A stretch of DNA of 64,000 nt, taken from positions 1,178,001-1,242,000 of the forward strand of contig NZ_JAPEMV010000001.1 of assembly GCF_026342355.1 (NCBI RefSeq), given 5' to 3'. Under the pieces are notes generated by a model. That model ran no database searches. It worked only from the letters and a program-made list of their open reading frames with translations, and had not been told where the DNA came from. The translations under genes were made by a program, and so were the position numbers. This DNA is from Streptomyces sp. NBC_00249 (GTDB taxonomy: Bacteria; Actinomycetota; Actinomycetes; Streptomycetales; Streptomycetaceae). Positions 25,367 to 34,509 of the stretch are shown one piece after another (the stretch's first letter is position 1; each line of letters begins with the position of its first letter).

Positions 25367-27187
25367 ATGAGCGAACCGTCCCGTCCCGATGCCCGCGACC
25401 AGGGTCCGGGGGATGGACACCAGGAGTTACGCGCGGATCTGCAGCGCCGCGAAGACGACTTGAACGGTCTGCTCGGCCGGTTCAAGACGCTGAGCGGGGG
25501 GTTCGACGAGCTGAGCGGGAAGGCGGACTCGCTCAGCACCGCCGTGACATCTCTGCGGTCCGAGACGACGGACCTGCGGAAGCAGCTGTCCGCGACCGAC
25601 GCGAAACTGGACCGCCTCGTGGCGGACTTCACGGACCACCGCGAGCGGTACGAACGCGACCAGGCCGTCCTCGCCGCGCAGTTCGACCTGGACCGGGCTC
25701 TCGGCGAATGGCGCAGCAGGTTCGGGCAGCGGAACCAGGTGCGTTCCCTGGCCGCCGGCCTGGTCCGGAGCCTCACCCCGGACCTCGTCGGCAAGGGGCT
25801 CCTGCGCACCGGTAGCCTCCGGGGCTTCATCGAGGCGCACCTCGTCCACGATCCCGAGTTCTGGCTCGGCCACGCCACCCTCGCGCTCGCCGCCCAGCTG
25901 GACGGCGACACGGAGCTCAAGTTCAGTGCGATGGGCGAGGCCGGATACCGGGGCGACGGCAAGACCCTCCTCTTCCTTTCGCTGGCGGCGGCCAGGGCCG
26001 GCGCACACGAATGGGCCGGCAACTGTATGGACCGCTACCTCCAGGAGAGCGTGGACCCGGATCACCTCGACAGGGACTTCCTGGTCGTCCTCGACGCCGT
26101 GGCCAGCGGGGAGCTCGGCGAGCAGGCCCACGGCTACGCCTCCCGCCTGGTGTTCCGCTGGGCCGCCGAGGCGACCGCCGGCACGACGGCGGCCAGGGCT
26201 AGCGCCCGGCGCTGGGAACCCCAGCTGAAGAAGCTGCTGATCCCGCCGGGCGACCGCTACGCGTCCTTCGGCGAGGCGTGTGCCGGCGGCTGGGAGGACC
26301 TCCAGTACGGCTGGCGGCTGGCGACCGTCACCACGGCCGCTCTGGACCACCTCCGCCGGGAGTTCCCGCCGCCGGGCCCCGGCGCACGCTCCGCGACCCG
26401 TGCCCCGTACGCGGAGACCGCCATCGACCGCCTGATCCGGAGCCTGGAACCCGATGAGGCCGCCGCGCACGCCCGGATGGAGTTCCTGCGCCGCTTCATA
26501 GAGCACCGTGGCGACGAACGGGCCACGCGCGAGGAGCACGATCTGCGGCAGGCGGCACAGACCGAGGTCCTGGACTTCGCGACGCTCCTCGGCCACGCGG
26601 TGTTCGAGCCCGGTCGGGTCGCGCTCGGCGAGGAGGCACGCCGCCTGGCGCTCCCGGTGGTGCTGCCCCATCTGTGCGTGGCGGCCACGGCTTTCGTGAA
26701 CGCCTCGCTGCAGCGGCGGAAGGAGAGCGTCCGTGTCGTGATCGAGGGCTGGCGCACCGTTCTGCCCACCGATCCGGCCGAGTCCGTCGACGGGACGGCT
26801 CTCGCCGCGGAGCTGGAGACCGGCCTCCTCGCACGTACGGAAGCGGAGGCCGCCGCCGTGGACCGCAACCTGCCCCGCCGTGTCGGGGGCACCTTCGGCG
26901 GGCTGGCCGGCCTGGTCCTCGCCCCGTTCTTCCTCGTCGGCCCGTCCCTGTGGCTCGCCCTGGTCGTCGGTGGGGCCACCAGTGCCTGGGGGCTGCTGGA
27001 CGTGCGGCGGGTACCCGCCGAGCGCGCGAGGGTCCGGGCGGCGGGCGCCGCGCGGAACGACCGTGCGCAGCGCCGGCTGCGGGAGGTGCTGGGTTCGCGG
27101 GTGGCGTTCTTCACGGACTGGAACGCGCACGCGGCGCGGCTGGAGGAGCTCCGCGACTGGAACCCGACGGGGCAGGTGACGCAATGA
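25367..27187 (+). CDS. coiled-coil protein with C-terminal membrane hairpin
   Basis: The 606-aa product begins at ATG 25367 behind GAGGAAGG. Residues 20-110 form a long coiled coil (ELRADLQRREDDLNGLLGRF; LRKQLSATDAKLDRLVADF). Residues 110-490 are a helical, soluble region without a recognised motif. At about 505-545 two adjacent hydrophobic segments (GGLAGLVLAPFFLVGPS and LWLALVVGGATSAWGLL) form a membrane hairpin, followed by a basic helical tail. The stop overlaps the kinase start as ATGA, so the two products are made together and this is the best candidate substrate or partner of the kinase. No known family assigned. Confidence 0.65.
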   Translation: MSEPSRPDARDQGPGDGHQELRADLQRREDDLNGLLGRFKTLSGGFDELSGKADSLSTAVTSLRSETTDLRKQLSATDAKLDRLVADFTDHRERYERDQAVLAAQFDLDRALGEWRSRFGQRNQVRSLAAGLVRSLTPDLVGKGLLRTGSLRGFIEAHLVHDPEFWLGHATLALAAQLDGDTELKFSAMGEAGYRGDGKTLLFLSLAAARAGAHEWAGNCMDRYLQESVDPDHLDRDFLVVLDAVASGELGEQAHGYASRLVFRWAAEATAGTTAARASARRWEPQLKKLLIPPGDRYASFGEACAGGWEDLQYGWRLATVTTAALDHLRREFPPPGPGARSATRAPYAETAIDRLIRSLEPDEAAAHARMEFLRRFIEHRGDERATREEHDLRQAAQTEVLDFATLLGHAVFEPGRVALGEEARRLALPVVLPHLCVAATAFVNASLQRRKESVRVVIEGWRTVLPTDPAESVDGTALAAELETGLLARTEAEAAAVDRNLPRRVGGTFGGLAGLVLAPFFLVGPSLWLALVVGGATSAWGLLDVRRVPAERARVRAAGAARNDRAQRRLREVLGSRVAFFTDWNAHAARLEELRDWNPTGQVTQ

Positions 27188-28302
27188 CGGAATCGGAACG
27201 GGTCCTGGGCGGACGCTACCGGCTCGACTCCCTCCTCGGCCGCGGGGCCCAGGGGACCGTCTGGCGGGCCCGCGATCTGCGGCTGGACCGTGACGTCGCC
27301 GTGAAGGTGACCCCCACGTCGAGGGACCTCGAGTCCTCCGGGGAGGCGCGCGAACACCTCCGGCGGTTCCACAAGGAAGCACTGGCCATGGCACGGATCG
27401 ACAAGCAGCCGCACGTCGCGGAGATCTACGACCACGGGGCCGACGCCGACCTCCTGTTCTCCGTCATGGAGTACATCGAGGGCGTCTCGCTCGCGGCCCA
27501 CCTCCGACGGCACCAGCCCCAGCTGGAACAGACCGTGCGCTGGACGAAGGACATCTGCAGCGGGCTCTCGGGCGCCCACGCGGCAGGGGTGATCCACCGG
27601 GACGTCAAGCCGAGCAACATCGTCATCGACAAGAAGGACCGGGGAGCCCATCTGGTCGACTTCGGTCTTGCCCGGCTGCTCGGCGGCTCCTCCTCCCGGA
27701 CCCCCGTCGGCAGCCTGCCCTACGTCGCCCCCGAACAGCTCGCCGGCAGGAGCACGGCCAGCAGCGACCTGTACTCCCTCGGCTGCGTGATGTACGAGAT
27801 GCTCACCGGCCGCACCCCCTTCGGCCACCTTACGGAGGGCGCCGCCTTCTGGTACCACCACACGGATCGGATGCCCGACCCGCCGCGCGCGCTGCGTCCG
27901 GGCATTCCGGGCCCGCTCGACCATCTGGTGATGCGCCTGCTGAAGAAGGATCCGGACGACCGGCCCGCCGACGCCCGGGCCGTGGCGCGCGCGGTCGAGC
28001 AGGTCGAGTTCGCCTCCGACGACGCCGCCGGCCCCCACGTGGACTCACGGCACGTCGAGGAGATCCGGCGCCTGGAACGGTTCATCGAGCAGCATGCGCA
28101 GGAGCCGTGGGCCAGGGACCCGGAGGTGCTCGACGCGCGCTCCCGGCACGCGAGGCTCACCGGCGAGTCCGGGGACTCCCGGGGAGCGGCCGCGCTCTAC
28201 CAGCGCCTGGGCAAGGACTGCGCGCGCTGGCTCGGCCCCGGTGACAAGCGGGGTTTCCAGGCGTACCGGGAGGCGGCCCGCTGGACGGAGCGGGCGCACT
28301 GA
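27184..28302 (+). CDS. Hanks-type serine/threonine protein kinase
   Basis: The 372-aa kinase has all main motifs: GRGAQGTV (glycine loop), VAVKV (Lys), HRDVKPSNIV (catalytic loop), VDFGLA (DFG), GSLPYVAPEQ (activation segment/APE) and SDLYSLGCVMYEML. After the kinase domain (to about 275) comes an 85-residue charged helical C-terminus (EEIRRLERFIEQHAQEPW) resembling a TPR-like or docking region. There is no transmembrane segment, unlike PknB-type receptors, so it is cytoplasmic and may be tethered by its upstream membrane partner, with which it shares an ATGA overlap. Confidence 0.92.
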   Translation: MTESERVLGGRYRLDSLLGRGAQGTVWRARDLRLDRDVAVKVTPTSRDLESSGEAREHLRRFHKEALAMARIDKQPHVAEIYDHGADADLLFSVMEYIEGVSLAAHLRRHQPQLEQTVRWTKDICSGLSGAHAAGVIHRDVKPSNIVIDKKDRGAHLVDFGLARLLGGSSSRTPVGSLPYVAPEQLAGRSTASSDLYSLGCVMYEMLTGRTPFGHLTEGAAFWYHHTDRMPDPPRALRPGIPGPLDHLVMRLLKKDPDDRPADARAVARAVEQVEFASDDAAGPHVDSRHVEEIRRLERFIEQHAQEPWARDPEVLDARSRHARLTGESGDSRGAAALYQRLGKDCARWLGPGDKRGFQAYREAARWTERAH

Positions 28303-28308
28303 GGAGAC

Positions 28309-28337
28309 GCCCCCGCCCCCTGAGGGGAGCGGGGGCG
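28309..28337. terminator. hairpin between convergent kinase and MBL genes
   Basis: GCCCCCGC...GCGGGGGC with inner CCCC/GGGG pairs forms a 12-bp GC-only stem with one bulge just after the kinase stop. It lies before the end of the convergent hydrolase gene and could serve both. Confidence 0.6.
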
Positions 28338-28359
28338 CGGACCGCCGCTCAGCCGCGCG

Positions 28360-29568
28360 TCACCGCTCCCCCGCCGGGTCGAGGTCGCCCCGGGGGACGG
28401 CCTCGTACGGGGTGGCCCGCGGGTCCTTCGCCGTGACGGGGGCGGGTGCCACCGCCGGGGGGCCCGCCACGAAGGGGCGCCACCAGGCCGTGGCGGGGGC
28501 GTCGGGTGCGGCCGGTTCGAAGGGCTGGCCGGGGATCGGCAGGGCGACGGCCGCGCCGGCGGCTTCGGCGGCGGCGACGGTGCCCTCGCCGGGCTCGTCC
28601 CACGGGTGCGGGGCCAGGTTGAAGGTGCCCCAGTGGATCGGCAGCATCGTGCCGCGCGGGACCCCGCCCTGGAGGTCGAGGTGGGCGCGCATGCCTTCCT
28701 CGGGGGTCATGTGGATGTCGGGCCAGTACTCCGAGTACGCCCCGATCTGGATCATCGTGGCGTCGAAGGGGCCGTGGGTGGCGCCGATCTCCTGGAAGCC
28801 GGGGAAGTAGCCGGTGTCCCCGCTGTGGAAGATCCGGTGCTCCTCGCCCGCCACGACCCAGGAGGCCCACAGGGTGAACTGCTGGTTGCGCAGGCCGCGC
28901 CCGCAGAAGTGGCGGGCCGGGGTGGCCGTCAGGGAGAGCCCGGCGACCTCGGTGGTCTCGTTCCAGTCGAGCTCGCGCAGCCGGCCGGGGCTGACGCCCC
29001 AGCGCTCCAGGTGGGCGCCGACGCCGAGCGGGACGGCGAAGACCGTGTCCGTACCGGCCAGGGCCTTGATGGTGGGCAGGTCGAGGTGGTCGTAGTGGTC
29101 GTGGGAGATGACCACGACGTCGACGTCGCCGAGGGAGGCCAGCGGTACGGGGACCGGGTGCAGCCGCTTGGGCCCGGCGAAGGGGAAGGGGGAGCAGCGC
29201 TCGCCCCAGACCGGGTCGAAGAGGACGCGGCGGCCGTCGATCTCGGCGAGGACGCTGGAGTGGCCCATCCAGGTCAGGCGCAGTCCGCTGACCGGCGGCT
29301 TGGCCAGTTCGGCGAGGGTGGTCGGGTACACGGGGATCGGGGCGCCGGGGTTGCGCCGGATCCGCTGTTCCTTGTGGAAGTAGATCTTGGCGAACTCGGC
29401 CATCGACCCGGAGGGCCTGGTCCGGGCTGGTGCCGGGTTCTGGAAGACGCCGTCGGCGAAGTTCGGCGAGCGCAGGATGCGCTCCAGGCGTGCGCCGGAC
29501 GGATCCGCGCCGAAGGCTTCGGGCCGCAGGGCGCGCAGCCGGGGACGCAGGGGCAGGGAGCCGGTCAA
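28360..29568 (-). CDS. MBL-fold metal-dependent hydrolase (NAPE-PLD-like)
   Basis: The 402-aa protein has the metallo-beta-lactamase HDHYDH motif (ISHDHYDHLD, near 155), later His in TPARHFCGRG, Asp in FHSGDTGYF and His in LPIHWGTF. The N-terminal WMGHSSVLAEIDGRRVLFDPVWGERCSP stretch and overall order match the NAPE-hydrolysing phospholipase D/UlaG-like group. It probably cleaves a phosphodiester. The C-terminal 70 residues are an Ala/Pro-rich extension. Confidence 0.88.
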   Translation of the reverse strand: MTGSLPLRPRLRALRPEAFGADPSGARLERILRSPNFADGVFQNPAPARTRPSGSMAEFAKIYFHKEQRIRRNPGAPIPVYPTTLAELAKPPVSGLRLTWMGHSSVLAEIDGRRVLFDPVWGERCSPFPFAGPKRLHPVPVPLASLGDVDVVVISHDHYDHLDLPTIKALAGTDTVFAVPLGVGAHLERWGVSPGRLRELDWNETTEVAGLSLTATPARHFCGRGLRNQQFTLWASWVVAGEEHRIFHSGDTGYFPGFQEIGATHGPFDATMIQIGAYSEYWPDIHMTPEEGMRAHLDLQGGVPRGTMLPIHWGTFNLAPHPWDEPGEGTVAAAEAAGAAVALPIPGQPFEPAAPDAPATAWWRPFVAGPPAVAPAPVTAKDPRATPYEAVPRGDLDPAGER

Positions 29569-29807
29569 GGCGCCTCCTGGTGAAGGTGCAGGATGGGACG
29601 GACGGTCGGTCGTACGTCAGGGACGCACCACCGGCCGCACGTGAGTCTTGGGTCTACGACCTTCCCAACGCGCACCGGCCCCCGAGGATTCCGCCTCGCC
29701 GTATCGTTCCGGCGGGACGGGGTGGACCGCAGTGGACGGGGCGGCCGGGCGGGACGGCCGGGCCCTTCCCCGGACCCGCCGCCCCGCCCTCCCCCCTGGC
29801 GTTCCGC

Positions 29808-30593
29808 CTACAGCGGCAGCAGGTCCGGGCGCTTCGCCTCGACGTGGTCGCCGGAGGACTCCCCGCGCAGCCGTCGTCCGATCCACGGCACGAGGTGCTC
29901 GCGCGCCCACTGGATGTTGTCCCGGGTCACGTCCACGGATCCGCGCGGCGGGGTCGGCGGCCACGGCTGGTCCGGGTCGGCGGGTACCTCGTAGCCGAGG
30001 ACCTGCGCGGCGCGCAGCGCGACGCGGGTGTGGCCCTCGGGCGAGAGGTGCAGCCGGTCGCCGTCCCAGGCGCGCCGGTCCTGGACGGACTTCAGCGACC
30101 AGAGGTCGAGCACCGGGCAGTCGTACCGGTCGGCGATGGCGCGGACGTGCGCGCTGTACGTCGCGACCTTGCCGCGGAGGTGCTTGAGGACCGGTACTCC
30201 CCGGGTGTCGAAGCCCGTGGTGATCATGACGTGGCCGACGGCGCCGGTGAGGTCGGCGACCGCCGCCTCGAAGCGTTCCGCCACGTCGTCCGGGTCGCTG
30301 CCGGGCCGGATGATGTCGTTGCCGCCCGCGCAGAAGCTCACGAGGTCCGGCGCGAGTTCCTTGGCCCTGGGGAGCTGCTCGGCCACGATCTGGTCGAGGA
30401 GCTTGCCGCGGACCGCCAGGTTCGCGTACTTGAAGTCGTGCTCGTCGCGCTGATCCGCCAGGAGTACGGCGAGCCGGTCCGCCCAGCCGAGATACGAGTC
30501 CCCGGGTCCCGGGTCCCCCACGCCTTCGGTGAAGCTGTCCCCGATCGCCGCGTACGAGCCGATGGTCTTGAGTGTCGTCTTCGTCGCTGCCAC
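29808..30593 (-). CDS. SGNH/GDSL hydrolase
   Basis: The 261-aa protein shows all four SGNH blocks: GDSFTEG (Ser18), Gly in NLAVRGKLLDQ, GGND at about 90, and DRLHLSPEGH with the catalytic Asp/His near the C-terminus. No signal peptide is present, so it is a cytoplasmic esterase or lipase; substrate unknown. The gene follows the M23 peptidase gene on the same strand after its terminator. Confidence 0.9.
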   Translation of the reverse strand: MAATKTTLKTIGSYAAIGDSFTEGVGDPGPGDSYLGWADRLAVLLADQRDEHDFKYANLAVRGKLLDQIVAEQLPRAKELAPDLVSFCAGGNDIIRPGSDPDDVAERFEAAVADLTGAVGHVMITTGFDTRGVPVLKHLRGKVATYSAHVRAIADRYDCPVLDLWSLKSVQDRRAWDGDRLHLSPEGHTRVALRAAQVLGYEVPADPDQPWPPTPPRGSVDVTRDNIQWAREHLVPWIGRRLRGESSGDHVEAKRPDLLPL

Positions 30594-30693
30594 GGGAGCC
30601 CATCCTTCACCCCCGTCACCAACCTACGCCAACGTAATGAGGGGTTGACGGACCGTGATCTATACCACCCGGGAGATAAGGAATAAGTACAGA

Positions 30694-30726
30694 CGGGGCC
30701 GGGACCCCCCTCAGGTCCCGGCCCCG
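30694..30726 (-). terminator. strong hairpin after the M23 peptidase gene
   Basis: A perfect 13-bp stem (CGGGGCCGGGACC with GGTCCCGGCCCCG) and 7-nt loop starts 31 bp after the peptidase stop. Confidence 0.8.
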
Positions 30727-30756
30727 CCCGTGTCACCGCCGTGTCGGCGGGTGTCC

Positions 30757-31767
30757 TCAGAGGCTGACGCCCTTCCCGCGGAGGTAGGCCAGCGGGTCGA
30801 TGTCCGAGCCGTAGGACGGGCCGGTACGGATCTCGAAGTGGAGGTGGGGGCCGGTCACGTTGCCGGTGGCGCCGGAGAGTCCGATGCGCTGGCCGGCGGT
30901 GACGCTCTGGCCGGTGGAGACGGACAGCGAGGACAGGTGGCCGTACTGGGAGTACTTGCCGTCGGCGTGCTTGATGACGACCTCGTTGCCGTACGAACCG
31001 CCCCAGCCTGCGGAAACCACGGTGCCGGCGCCGACCGCCTTGACGGTGGTGCCGGTGCTTGCCATGAAGTCGACGCCGGTGTGGTAGCCGGAGGACCACA
31101 TGCTGCCGCCGAGGCGGTAGGGGGTGGAGACGCCGCCGCTGACGGGGGTCACGAAGCCGGTCGCCTTCGACTGGGCGGCCGGGGCCTCGGGGGCGGCGGG
31201 CGCGGCCGGGCCCTTTCCGGCGGACCGCGGGGCGGGCGCGGACTTGGGCGCGGGGGCGGACTTCGGGGCCGCTTCCCGGGCGGTCTCGGTCTTCCCGGCG
31301 TCGCCCTCGTCGGACGACGATTCCTCGTCCCCGGCCTGAGCGCCGCTGGAGGAGCCCTCGCCGGAGGCGGGAGCGGAGGGCGCGGAGGGCGCCTCGCCCC
31401 GGCCGTCGAGGGTGAGCGTGAGGCCCGGGTGGATGAGCGACGGGTCGGTGCCGACGGCCTCGCGGTTGTCGGCGTAGAGCTGCTCCCAGCCGCCGGAGAG
31501 GTGGCGCTCGGCGGCGATCTTCGAGAGGTAGTCGCCCGGCACGACCGTGTAGGTGGTCGGCGCGGCGGCGGGGGCGGCCGCCTGGAGCGCGGCGGGGGCC
31601 TGCGCCGCCCGCTCGGGGGCGACGGCCGGGGCCGCGGGGCCGGCGGCGTGGGCGCCGGCGACGGCGGTCAGCGGGAGCGCGAGGGCCGCGCCGCCGGTGC
31701 CGGCCACGGCGAGACCGCGGGATATGGAACGGGACTTCGGGCGGCGGTGCTTACCCTTTGCGGGCAT
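30757..31767 (-). CDS. secreted LysM + M23 peptidoglycan endopeptidase
   Basis: The 336-aa product has a Sec signal (basic MPAKGKHRRPKSRS then a hydrophobic core ending AGAHAAG). A LysM domain (TYTVVPGDYLSKIAAERHLSG; LIHPGLTLTL) covers about 70-120. A 90-residue Ala/Pro/Ser linker follows, then the M23 (LytM) domain with HTGVDFMA (His/Asp zinc ligands) and GPHLHFEIR (HxH). It hydrolyses peptidoglycan peptide bonds during growth or germination. Start ATG 31767 follows GAGAGGAATTCGCC. The 5' leader carries a c-di-AMP riboswitch, a known control of such cell-wall hydrolases in Streptomyces. Confidence 0.93.
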   Translation of the reverse strand: MPAKGKHRRPKSRSISRGLAVAGTGGAALALPLTAVAGAHAAGPAAPAVAPERAAQAPAALQAAAPAAAPTTYTVVPGDYLSKIAAERHLSGGWEQLYADNREAVGTDPSLIHPGLTLTLDGRGEAPSAPSAPASGEGSSSGAQAGDEESSSDEGDAGKTETAREAAPKSAPAPKSAPAPRSAGKGPAAPAAPEAPAAQSKATGFVTPVSGGVSTPYRLGGSMWSSGYHTGVDFMASTGTTVKAVGAGTVVSAGWGGSYGNEVVIKHADGKYSQYGHLSSLSVSTGQSVTAGQRIGLSGATGNVTGPHLHFEIRTGPSYGSDIDPLAYLRGKGVSL

Positions 31768-31781
31768 GGCGAATTCCTCTC

Positions 31782-31915
31782 CGTCGCCTGCGAGGTGAGC
31801 TGTCGGGTTCGGACTGGAGATGTCCGGCCGTGCACGTGGGAGCACGTGTCCGGCTTCACCCCTAGCCCTTCCGGTAAAGATCCGGAACGGCGGCTTACCT
31901 GGTTCCCCCGCTCCT
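31782..31915 (-). ncRNA. ydaO/yuaA-type c-di-AMP riboswitch
   Basis: On the minus strand the leader reads GGGGGAACCAGGTAAGCC, later GGGGTGAAGCCGG, and near the end CCGAACCCGACAGCTCACCT followed by CGCAGGCG. These are the conserved blocks of the ydaO class as I remember it, in the right order and spacing. It ends about 15-20 nt before the start codon of the M23 gene. The RNA is expected to turn expression off when c-di-AMP is high. Confidence 0.85.
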
Positions 31916-32256
31916 GCCGCGCGCGTCGATAGTCGGGTGCGGTTCCCGGGCGGCGGCAGGATTCGGCGGTCCACCCGGATCGATCGCGAAGGTAATCGAG
32001 CGGGACGGTGCGCAACAAGCCGTGAATTCCCTGACGGAATCACAGGGATGAGGGATCAGCGGAATTCCCGTCACCCTGTGTCCATTCCGCACCATCAACA
32101 ACCGCCCCGGCAAGGGAATTCGGTTCTCGTGATCAGGCACGCTCGGTCACCGTATGATCTGGCTCACGGAGCTTGGCGCGATCTCGCCTCCACATATGGC
32201 AAGTTGTTCCCAACCGGACCAATTCGGACACCTCAGGACGATGCGGAGGAGTACAC
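31916..32256. promoter_or_regulatory. divergent promoter region, M23 peptidase and phosphatase
   Basis: About 340 bp upstream of both genes with lower GC than the surroundings (AT-rich stretches near 32030-32130 and 32190-32230). It should hold both promoters. No operator stood out. Confidence 0.5.
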
Positions 32257-33075
32257 GTGACCCAGCAGATACCCCAGCCCCTTCCGGCGCTGCCCGAACC
32301 CGAGCCGGAGTTGATCGGAGTGCGCAATTTCCGTGATGTGGGCGGGCTGCCGACCACCGACGGACGGAGGGTCAGGCCGGGACGACTGTTTCGAAGCGGA
32401 CATCTGGCGCATGCCACCGAAACCGGAGCAGAGTTCCTCGCCTCGCTCGGTCTCCACACCGTCTTCGACTTCCGCAACCGCGCCGATCACGCCCTGGAGG
32501 GCGCGGACGTCGAACTGCCGGGTGTGCGCAACGTGAACATCCCGCTGTCGGATCCGGCCGACGGGCGGGAGTTCTGGACGATGGTCCGCGAGGGCGATCT
32601 CGCCCAGCTCCGCACGGTCCTGGGAGAGGGCAGGGCGGCCGCCCGCATGACGGACTCCTACCGGACGATGATCCGCACCCGCACCGCCGAGCACAGCCGG
32701 GTCGTGCACGCGCTCGCCGGGGACAGCGTCCCGGCCCTGATGCACTGCGCGGCCGGCAAGGACCGGGCCGGCCTCTCGATCGCCGTCACCCTGCTGGCCC
32801 TGCGGGTCGAGCGCGAGGCGATCGTGGCGGACTACCTGGAGTCGAACGCCCCGCACCGCCGCTACCGGGTACGCCGTGGCAGCGAGGCCGCCGAGTCCCG
32901 TTCGCCCGAGGTGATGGAACTGCTGTCCCCGCTGTTCGACGCCCGCGCCGAGTACCTGGAGGCGGCCTTCGAGGCCATCGACGAGGAGTGGGGCGGGGTG
33001 GAGCGCTACCTGGCCGAGGGCCTCGGACTCGCGCCCGAGACCCTCGCCGCCCTGCGGGAGAAGCTGCTGGTCTGA
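32257..33075 (+). CDS. tyrosine phosphatase-family protein (LipA/MptpB-like)
   Basis: The 272-aa protein starts at GTG 32257 behind GGAGGA. It opens with LIGVRNFRDVGGLPTTDGRRVRPGRLFRSGHL, the signature of secreted-type bacterial tyrosine/lipid phosphatases, and carries the catalytic P-loop HCAAGKDRAG (Cys and Arg of CX5R) near 168-177. No export signal is visible. Protein tyrosine and phosphoinositide substrates are both known for relatives. Confidence 0.9.
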   Translation: MTQQIPQPLPALPEPEPELIGVRNFRDVGGLPTTDGRRVRPGRLFRSGHLAHATETGAEFLASLGLHTVFDFRNRADHALEGADVELPGVRNVNIPLSDPADGREFWTMVREGDLAQLRTVLGEGRAAARMTDSYRTMIRTRTAEHSRVVHALAGDSVPALMHCAAGKDRAGLSIAVTLLALRVEREAIVADYLESNAPHRRYRVRRGSEAAESRSPEVMELLSPLFDARAEYLEAAFEAIDEEWGGVERYLAEGLGLAPETLAALREKLLV

Positions 33076-33105
33076 TCCGGCCGGCCGCCGGGGTGGGGCG
33101 GGCCG

Positions 33106-34509
33106 TCAGCGGTTGCCGACGGCCTGCTTCACCAGGGTCCGGCCGAAGTCCCACATCAGCGAGCCCCCGCCGTGGGCCTCGTCCATGACCTCGCGGAAGG
33201 CCCCGACGAACCGGTCCACGTCCGCCTCGTCGACGATCAGCGGCGGGATCAGCTTGATGACCTCCAGGTGGTCGCCGGAGACCTGGGTGAGGATCCGGTG
33301 CCGGCTCAGCAGCGGAACCACCACCATCTGCGCGAACAGCCCCTTGCGGGCCGCCTGGAGCATCGCCCACCGGCTGCGCAGCCCCAGGGAGGACGGCCGG
33401 CCGAACTCGATGCCGATCATCAGCCCGCGGCCCCGCACCTCGTGGAGGAGTTCGTACTCGTCCACGAGCGCGGCGAGCCGGCCGCGCAGCAGGTCGCCCA
33501 CGGCCCGGGCGTGGGCGACGACCCCCTCGTCGTCCATCACGGAGAGCACCGCGAGCCCGGCGGCCATCGCCTGGGCGTTGGAGCCGAAGCTCGCGGAGTG
33601 CACGAGGACCCGGTCCATGGACGAGTAGACCTTGTGGAAGATCCAGTCCTTGCCCAGGGTCGCGCCGACCGGCACGTAGCCGCCGGAGAGGGCCTTGGCC
33701 ACGCACACCAGATCCGGCTCCACGCCCGGCTCGTGCTGGTACGCGTAGAAATCTCCGGTCCGTCCGAGGCCGGTCTGCACCTCGTCCGCGATGAGCAGCG
33801 CCTTGTGCCGGTGCAGCAGTTCCTGCGCGGCCCGCAGGAATCCGGGCGGGGCGGCGAGCACCCCCTTGCCCTGGACGGGCTCGACGATCAGGGCGGCGAC
33901 GTCCCCCCGCCGCAGCTCGCGCTCCAGGGCGGCCAGGTCCCCGAGCGCGATCTTCGTGTCGGGGAGCAGGGGGGCGAAGCCGTCCCGGAAGCCGCCCTCG
34001 CCGTTGACCGACAGCGAGCCGGTGGTGAGCCCGTGGAAGGCGTGGTCGCAGTAGAGGATCCTGGGCCGCCCGGTGGCGTACCGGGCGAACTTCAGGGCCG
34101 TCTCCACCGCCTCGGTGCCGCTGTTGCCGAAGAAGACCCGGTCGAGGTGGGGGCTGTGCGCGAGCAGTTTCTCGGCGAGGAGTCCGGGCAGCGGCTGGCA
34201 GTCGAAGCGGGTCAGGTCGGCGAGCTGGGCGTCCAGGACGTCGTGCAGGGCGCGCCGGACCACCGGGTGGTGCCGGCCCAGGCCCATCACACCGAACCCG
34301 GCGAGCATGTCGAGGTAGTCGTTGCCCTCGGCGTCCCAGAAGTGGGCGCCCTCGGCCCGGACGTAGACCTTGTCGAAGCCGATGGTGCGCAGCATCCGGG
34401 GCAGCTGGTGGTTGAGGTACCGGGTGTGCAGCTCGTAGCGCTCCCCGCCGCGCTCGGCGAGCAGCGCGGCGAGGTCGAAGCCTTTGGGACCGTCCGGCGC
34501 CCCCGTCAT
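33106..34509 (-). CDS. hopanoid-locus class III aminotransferase (HpnO-like)
   Basis: The 467-aa PLP enzyme shows class III aminotransferase motifs: NSGTEAVETALKFAR, LIADEVQTGLGRTG (Asp holding PLP N1) and CVAKALSGGYVPVGA with the Schiff-base Lys. It is fused by an ATGA overlap to hpnH and is last in the hopanoid operon. In bacteria with this layout it aminates the bacteriohopane side chain, giving aminobacteriohopanetriol; ornithine or a similar amino donor is likely. Confidence 0.88.
   Translation of the reverse strand: MTGAPDGPKGFDLAALLAERGGERYELHTRYLNHQLPRMLRTIGFDKVYVRAEGAHFWDAEGNDYLDMLAGFGVMGLGRHHPVVRRALHDVLDAQLADLTRFDCQPLPGLLAEKLLAHSPHLDRVFFGNSGTEAVETALKFARYATGRPRILYCDHAFHGLTTGSLSVNGEGGFRDGFAPLLPDTKIALGDLAALERELRRGDVAALIVEPVQGKGVLAAPPGFLRAAQELLHRHKALLIADEVQTGLGRTGDFYAYQHEPGVEPDLVCVAKALSGGYVPVGATLGKDWIFHKVYSSMDRVLVHSASFGSNAQAMAAGLAVLSVMDDEGVVAHARAVGDLLRGRLAALVDEYELLHEVRGRGLMIGIEFGRPSSLGLRSRWAMLQAARKGLFAQMVVVPLLSRHRILTQVSGDHLEVIKLIPPLIVDEADVDRFVGAFREVMDEAHGGGSLMWDFGRTLVKQAVGNR

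Noticed and set aside
22383..25370. 995-codon open frame opposite cvnA
   Set aside because: It is the antisense shadow of the GC-rich cvnA gene and cvnB; no ribosome site or family motifs.
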